Shown: piece after piece, positions 60,734 through 64,000 of the stretch | How the letters are laid out: every line of letters starts with the position of its first letter | Position numbering within the stretch: position 1 is the stretch's first letter | Assembly: GCA_050187875.1 (NCBI GenBank) | Contig: JBFWXB010000019.1 | Coordinates: 21,788 to 85,787, forward strand | Direction: 5' to 3' | DNA length: 64,000 nucleotides | From: JAFKKS01 sp050187875 | Lineage (GTDB): Bacteria > Pseudomonadota > Alphaproteobacteria > Rhizobiales > Xanthobacteraceae | Translations under genes and position numbers: made by a program | The notes under the pieces: model-generated | What the model was told of the DNA's origin: nothing | What the model saw: the letters and a program-made list of their open reading frames with translations, nothing else | The model's database searches: none

Positions 60734-61176
60734 TGCGCGACACGGCAGAATTGAAATCCGACCCCGAGCTGATGCGGCTGATCGCAGAGATTCAGCCGCC
60801 CTTTGCGGGTCTGCTCGGCGGCAAGGTGATCTTCGTCTCACGCGAGAAGATCGTCGCGGAACTGCCCGTCCGGGACGAGCTCGGCAACCGCAACGGCGTC
60901 ATGCATGGCGGCGCGATCATGGCGTTTGCCGATAACCTCGGCGGCGCCGCGACCTTCATCAACCTGCCGAAGGGCGCCGGCACGACGACGATCGAGAGCA
61001 AGACCAATTTCTTCGCCGCGATCCAGCCAGGCGACGTCGCCCGCGCCGAATGCACCCCGCTGCATCGCGGCCGCTCGACCATGGTCTGGCAAACCCGGAT
61101 CACCCGCGGCGACGGCAAGCTCGCGGCCATGGTCACCCAGACCCAGATGGTCATCCCGGCCCCGAAAGCCGGTTGA
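60733..61176 (+). CDS. PaaI-like hotdog thioesterase
   Basis: The 147-residue protein has the hotdog fold signature NGVMHGGAIMAFADNLGG, with the catalytic HGG-type loop, and FFAAIQPGDVARAEC. Such enzymes hydrolyse acyl-CoA thioesters. It overlaps the formaldehyde dehydrogenase stop by one base (TGATG), so the two are co-translated. Because S-formylglutathione is a thioester, a role in that pathway is conceivable, but the usual S-formylglutathione hydrolase is of another fold. Confidence 0.85.
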
Positions 61177-61328
61177 CCGCTGTCCGGCCGGCCGGGGCGA
61201 ACATGCTTAACCGCTCGTAAAGCCGGGGCGGGCTAACTTTTGCCGCGGTGGCCGGTAATTTTGCCGGCACCGACCGAACATCGTTGCCGGGCCGTGCGTC
61301 TCGGCCGTCGTCGCAAGCGCATCAGGCA

Positions 61329-61769
61329 ATGTACCGACTGCTCGCCGCCCTCGCCTTTTTTGCCCTGACCACGCCCGCTTCGGCGACCTATGTCATCACG
61401 CGCGACCACGGCGGGCTCGTCGAGCAGTACAAGGCGCGCTTTGCGAAGATCCGCGACAAGGGCGAGCGCGTCGTCATCAATGGCATCTGCAACTCGGCCT
61501 GCACGCTTCTTCTCGGGATCGTGCCGCTCAACCGCGTCTGCGTGACGCCGAAAGCGAGCCTCGGCTTCCACCAGGCCTATATCGATAAGGCCTGGACCTT
61601 CGGCGTGAAGGTGACGAGCGCGTCGGGCACCGCCGACCTCATGAGCTACTATCCGGCGACGGTGAAGCGTTGGATCGCCAAGCATGGCGGCCTGACGACC
61701 ACCATGAAAAAGGTCCGCTACGGCTGGGACCTTTGGATGATGATCGATCCCTGCCCGGACGAATGGTAA
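61329..61769 (+). CDS. Small exported ClpP/crotonase-like protein (COG3904-type)
   Basis: The 146-residue product has a signal peptide (LLAALAFFALTTPASAT), then VVINGICNSACTLLLGI followed by CVTPKASLGFHQAY. This matches the serine-elbow and histidine segments of periplasmic COG3904-type proteins with a ClpP/crotonase fold, with Ser in CNSACT and His in GFHQAY. The C-terminal YYPATVKRWIAKHGGLT is typical of a Rhizobiales subgroup. Enzymatic activity is unproven. The ATG at 61329 gives a clean signal peptide. Confidence 0.65.
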   Translation: MYRLLAALAFFALTTPASATYVITRDHGGLVEQYKARFAKIRDKGERVVINGICNSACTLLLGIVPLNRVCVTPKASLGFHQAYIDKAWTFGVKVTSASGTADLMSYYPATVKRWIAKHGGLTTTMKKVRYGWDLWMMIDPCPDEW

Positions 61770-61793
61770 GCGTCAGCGGCGCGCTTTCGATTT

Positions 61794-62816
61794 CTAGACG
61801 AATTTGACGCCATGCTCCTGCGCGCGCAAGCGCGGATCATGCGAGCGCACCTCGACCGGGCGGCCTTCGAGAATCTCGAAGCAGCGCGCGAGCGTGTCCT
61901 CCTCGAGCCGCTCCATTGCTTCCGCCGTGTAGAAGGTCAGGTGCGGGAAGAGGATGACGTTGTCCATGCCGAACAGCGCGCTCAGCGGATGGCCGGTCAG
62001 CGCCAATGGCTCGGCGCTGTAGACGTCGAGCGCGGCGCCGGCGAGGCGTTTGTTTTGCAGCGCCTGGACGAGCGCGGTCTCGTCGACGATGGCGCCGCGC
62101 GCGACGTTGATGAGAAACGCCGTCGGCTTCATCGCCGCGAGCGCCGCCGCATCGATCAGATGCCGCGTCTGGTCATTGAGCACCGCATGGATCGAAACGA
62201 AATCGGCCTGCGCGAGCATCGCGTGCAGGTCGTCGCACTTCTCGATTCCGGCGGCGGCCATGCTTTCCGCCGACATATGCGGATTGTAGCCGAGCACGCG
62301 CATGCGAAAGCCCGCGCCGCCCATGCGCGCCATGCTGCGGCCGATCTTCCCTGGACCGACGAGCGCCAGCGTCTTGCCGGCAAGGTCGTGCCCGCGCCAG
62401 CGCGGCGTCGGCCAGGCCCACCCCTTCTCCGCCATTTCACGTCCGATCGGCTGCAGCTTCTTGGCGAGCGCAATCATCAGCGCAAAGGCGCCCTCGGCCA
62501 CCGTCTCCTCGGCATATTCGGGGACGTTGACGACGGGAATACGCCGCGCCCGCGCCGCCGCGATGTCGATCGCATCGACGCCGACGCCGTATTTGACGAT
62601 GCCCTTGAGCTTCGGCGCCGCCGCGATCACCCGCGCCGTGATCGGCGTGTAGCACATGAGGAGAAGCTCGGCGTCGGCCACCGCGTCGATCAGCGCGTTC
62701 TCGCCCGCGCCGTCGGGAATGACGACGAGGTCCAGGCCGGCGTCGCGAAGCCCCGCATCGATCCGCGGGCATTCGAGCTCCCGGTCCGTGCGGACCGCCT
62801 TGCGGGGGGCGCTCAT
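61794..62816 (-). CDS. D-2-hydroxyacid dehydrogenase (PGDH-like)
   Basis: The 340-residue NAD-dependent enzyme has the family elements: the substrate-domain KYGVGVDAIDI, GKTLALVGPGKIGRSMA (Rossmann Gly-x-Gly-x-x-Gly), the catalytic Arg (INVARGAIVDE), Glu (DVYSAEPLA) and His (FPHLTFYT). It interconverts 2-oxo and D-2-hydroxy acids; phosphoglycerate, glyoxylate and formate-type enzymes share this layout, so the substrate is open. The ATG at 62816 fits the family start; a TTG at 62843 is possible. Confidence 0.85.
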   Translation of the reverse strand: MSAPRKAVRTDRELECPRIDAGLRDAGLDLVVIPDGAGENALIDAVADAELLLMCYTPITARVIAAAPKLKGIVKYGVGVDAIDIAAARARRIPVVNVPEYAEETVAEGAFALMIALAKKLQPIGREMAEKGWAWPTPRWRGHDLAGKTLALVGPGKIGRSMARMGGAGFRMRVLGYNPHMSAESMAAAGIEKCDDLHAMLAQADFVSIHAVLNDQTRHLIDAAALAAMKPTAFLINVARGAIVDETALVQALQNKRLAGAALDVYSAEPLALTGHPLSALFGMDNVILFPHLTFYTAEAMERLEEDTLARCFEILEGRPVEVRSHDPRLRAQEHGVKFV

Positions 62817-62972
62817 GGCGAGGTCCGGCTTAAGCGGCGGCAAGGCGATGTCATGGTCATCCTCTCGGCGGACGGCGCTCTCTCCTAAACGGCTCCGCCG
62901 CAGTGCGAAAGCGGTCCCGCATGGAACATCGGTGCGGGGCGCGGCATTTCCTCAGAAATTGGAGCTCCGACC

Positions 62973-63356
62973 ATGCCCAACGCCCCGCACAATCCTGACA
63001 ATCCGGCTGCCCCCCCTTCTGCTGCCCCCCCTTCTGAAGAGCGCGAAGAGATCGTGCAGGACAATGCCTTCCAGGCCGATCCCCAGTTGCATCTGTCGAG
63101 CGGGCGAGCGACCAAGACCCAGATCACGATCACGACGATCGCCGCGCTCGTGATCCTCTTCGTGGTCTTTTACGGCCTCAACAACCATCAGCCGGAGACG
63201 GCGCAATCGCCCGCGGCGACAACGAGCGAGACTGCAAGCGGCGGCACCGCGACACCGCAACCGGCCGCCGGCGGTCAGGCAAACGCCCAGGCGCCCGCGG
63301 CGAACAATCAGGAAAATACCGGCGCCAGTCAGAACAACGGCCAAGCGAAAAAGTAG
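62973..63356 (+). CDS. Single-pass membrane protein with disordered tails
   Basis: The 127-residue product has a polar Pro-rich N-terminus encoded by a short tandem repeat (CCCCCCCTTCTGCTG-type, bases 63011-63040), one transmembrane helix (ITTIAALVILFVVFYGL) and a C-terminal tail rich in Ala, Gln, Thr and Asn. No domain is recognised. GGAG precedes the ATG. Confidence 0.55.
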   Translation: MPNAPHNPDNPAAPPSAAPPSEEREEIVQDNAFQADPQLHLSSGRATKTQITITTIAALVILFVVFYGLNNHQPETAQSPAATTSETASGGTATPQPAAGGQANAQAPAANNQENTGASQNNGQAKK

Positions 63357-63391
63357 CCGCTCGGCCGCCGCGTTCGCGTAGGCTTATTTCG

Positions 63392-63688
63392 CTATCCGCC
63401 GGAGGACGACGCGTTGCGCCGCGCCGCAGTGTCGGCCGCCCGCATGATCCACCAGGCGATGCCGGCCGGAATGCCGAAGATCGGAATGAACGCGCCGATT
63501 TCGTTGATCGGTGGAATGCCCGCGCTGAAGATGCCGACGGCGCTGTTGAGCAGCGACGCCGCAAGCCACACCCAGATAAAAAGCTTCGGCGCGCTGTAGG
63601 AAACGCCACGGCTGCCGAGCGCTTTCCCGACCACGACAAAGGCCGCGAGCGCTATGAGGCCGAATGCGACAAGCATGACGATGTGCAT
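63392..63688 (-). CDS. Small three-helix membrane protein
   Basis: The 98-residue protein has about three hydrophobic helices (IVMLVAFGLIALAAFVVVGKAL, LFIWVWLAASLLNSAVGIF, AFIPIFGIPAGIAWWIM) and a Ser/Gly-rich tail. AAGGA precedes the ATG at 63688. It resembles uncharacterised small proteins of the order; no function is inferred. Confidence 0.6.
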   Translation of the reverse strand: MHIVMLVAFGLIALAAFVVVGKALGSRGVSYSAPKLFIWVWLAASLLNSAVGIFSAGIPPINEIGAFIPIFGIPAGIAWWIMRAADTAARRNASSSGG

Positions 63689-63723
63689 GCATGATTCCTT
63701 TTCAACGAATTATACCAGCAACC

Positions 63724-63754
63724 GTAGCCCGGATTGAGCGGAGCGAAATCCGGG
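63724..63754. repeat. Single copy of the GAGCGGAGCG-loop repeat
   Basis: GTAGCCCGGATTGAGCGGAGCGAAATCCGGG: the stem CCGGATT/AATCCGG is compensated relative to other copies, and the loop is unchanged. Confidence 0.7.
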
Positions 63755-63850
63755 AAGCGTCCCGATGCGAATGTCAGACAGCCGTCCGCATTCTCGCGGG
63801 CGAAACGCCCCGAGCTTTGCGAGCTTCATCCCCCCGAAACTGAGGGGAGG

Positions 63851-63963
63851 TGGAGCGCCGCGAGGCGCATCCATATGACGGCGTGTGCGAGACGCCGCCG
63901 AAGCCACGCTGGTAAGGCGCGGCGGACGCTTTGCGATCAGCGTCCACGCCTCACGGCGCTCCA
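63851..63963. repeat. TGGAGCGCCGCGAGGCG long inverted repeat, second copy
   Basis: The left end TGGAGCGCCGCGAGGCG is inverted as CGCCTCACGGCGCTCCA at the right. The interior (about 80 bp) differs from the copy at 5537-5625 except for short GC-rich stems. The remaining bases to 64000 show no gene. Confidence 0.6.
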
Positions 63964-64000
63964 CTCTGGCGGGGGAACGACTAGCGCCCGTTCCGCCGCG

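Noticed and set aside
62924..62949. An EcfG promoter before the gene at 62973
   Set aside because: GGAAC is followed after 17 bp by CATT rather than CGTT, so one core base is wrong.

Overview
The window is a GC-rich chromosomal segment of an alphaproteobacterium, most likely a member of the Hyphomicrobiales/Rhizobiales close to the Bradyrhizobium-Rhodopseudomonas-Pseudolabrys group. This rests on the gene families and gene orders (B12-dependent ribonucleotide reductase, hdaA, fabD-fabG-acpP-fabF-mltG-yicC-gmk, lptF-lptG-lptD-surA-pdxA-rsmA, a host-attachment-type protein), on EcfG-type promoters, and on several palindromic repeat families typical of these genomes. No rRNA, tRNA, CRISPR array, phage or full-size insertion sequence was seen.

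Layout. Bases 1-6 kb hold the 3' end of nrdJ followed by a repeat-rich accessory stretch: a ParE-type toxin-antitoxin pair, small membrane proteins, a DoxX protein, clpS, and a compact 372-bp cassette in which a frameshifted GIY-YIG endonuclease gene sits between perfect 33-bp inverted repeats. Bases 6-14 kb are a stress and envelope zone: msrB, a flavin reductase domain protein, the host-attachment-type protein, a haloacid-dehalogenase-like protein, small exported proteins, a GlsB/YeaQ-type membrane protein, a dienelactone hydrolase, two Ala-rich single-pass membrane proteins and a periplasmic glutathione peroxidase. Three perfect matches to the alphaproteobacterial general-stress promoter (GGAAC-N16/17-CGTT) lie here, all on the minus strand. 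One has no gene behind it and points at an intrinsic terminator about 115 nt away, which suggests an undescribed stress small RNA.

Bases 14-25 kb carry a sugar kinase, the polyamine genes speD-speE behind a highly structured leader, the malic enzyme maeB, aspS, a ThDP enzyme and rnd. Bases 25-38 kb carry a minus-strand run (CDP-alcohol phosphatidyltransferase, AI-2E-family permease, hdaA, ppk1, ppx, PrsW-like membrane protease), with purM-purN diverging from it, then cspA, a stand-alone molybdopterin oxidoreductase and terC. Bases 38-52 kb carry ndk, an ABC-F ATPase, holC-pepA and, divergently, the lipopolysaccharide-transport and outer-membrane-assembly run lptF-lptG-lptD-surA-like-pdxA-rsmA. 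Bases 52-60 kb carry the fatty-acid synthesis cluster (fabD, fabG, acpP, fabF) followed by mltG, yicC and gmk. The last 4 kb have a glutathione-dependent formaldehyde dehydrogenase coupled to a hotdog thioesterase, a D-2-hydroxyacid dehydrogenase, small membrane proteins and more repeats.

Most of the window is conserved housekeeping. The novelty is in non-coding and small elements: the stress small-RNA candidate, the structured speD leader, the inverted-repeat GIY-YIG cassette and its gene-less relative between speE and speD, a palindromic element read in frame inside nrdJ, and repeat stems that vary with compensating changes.
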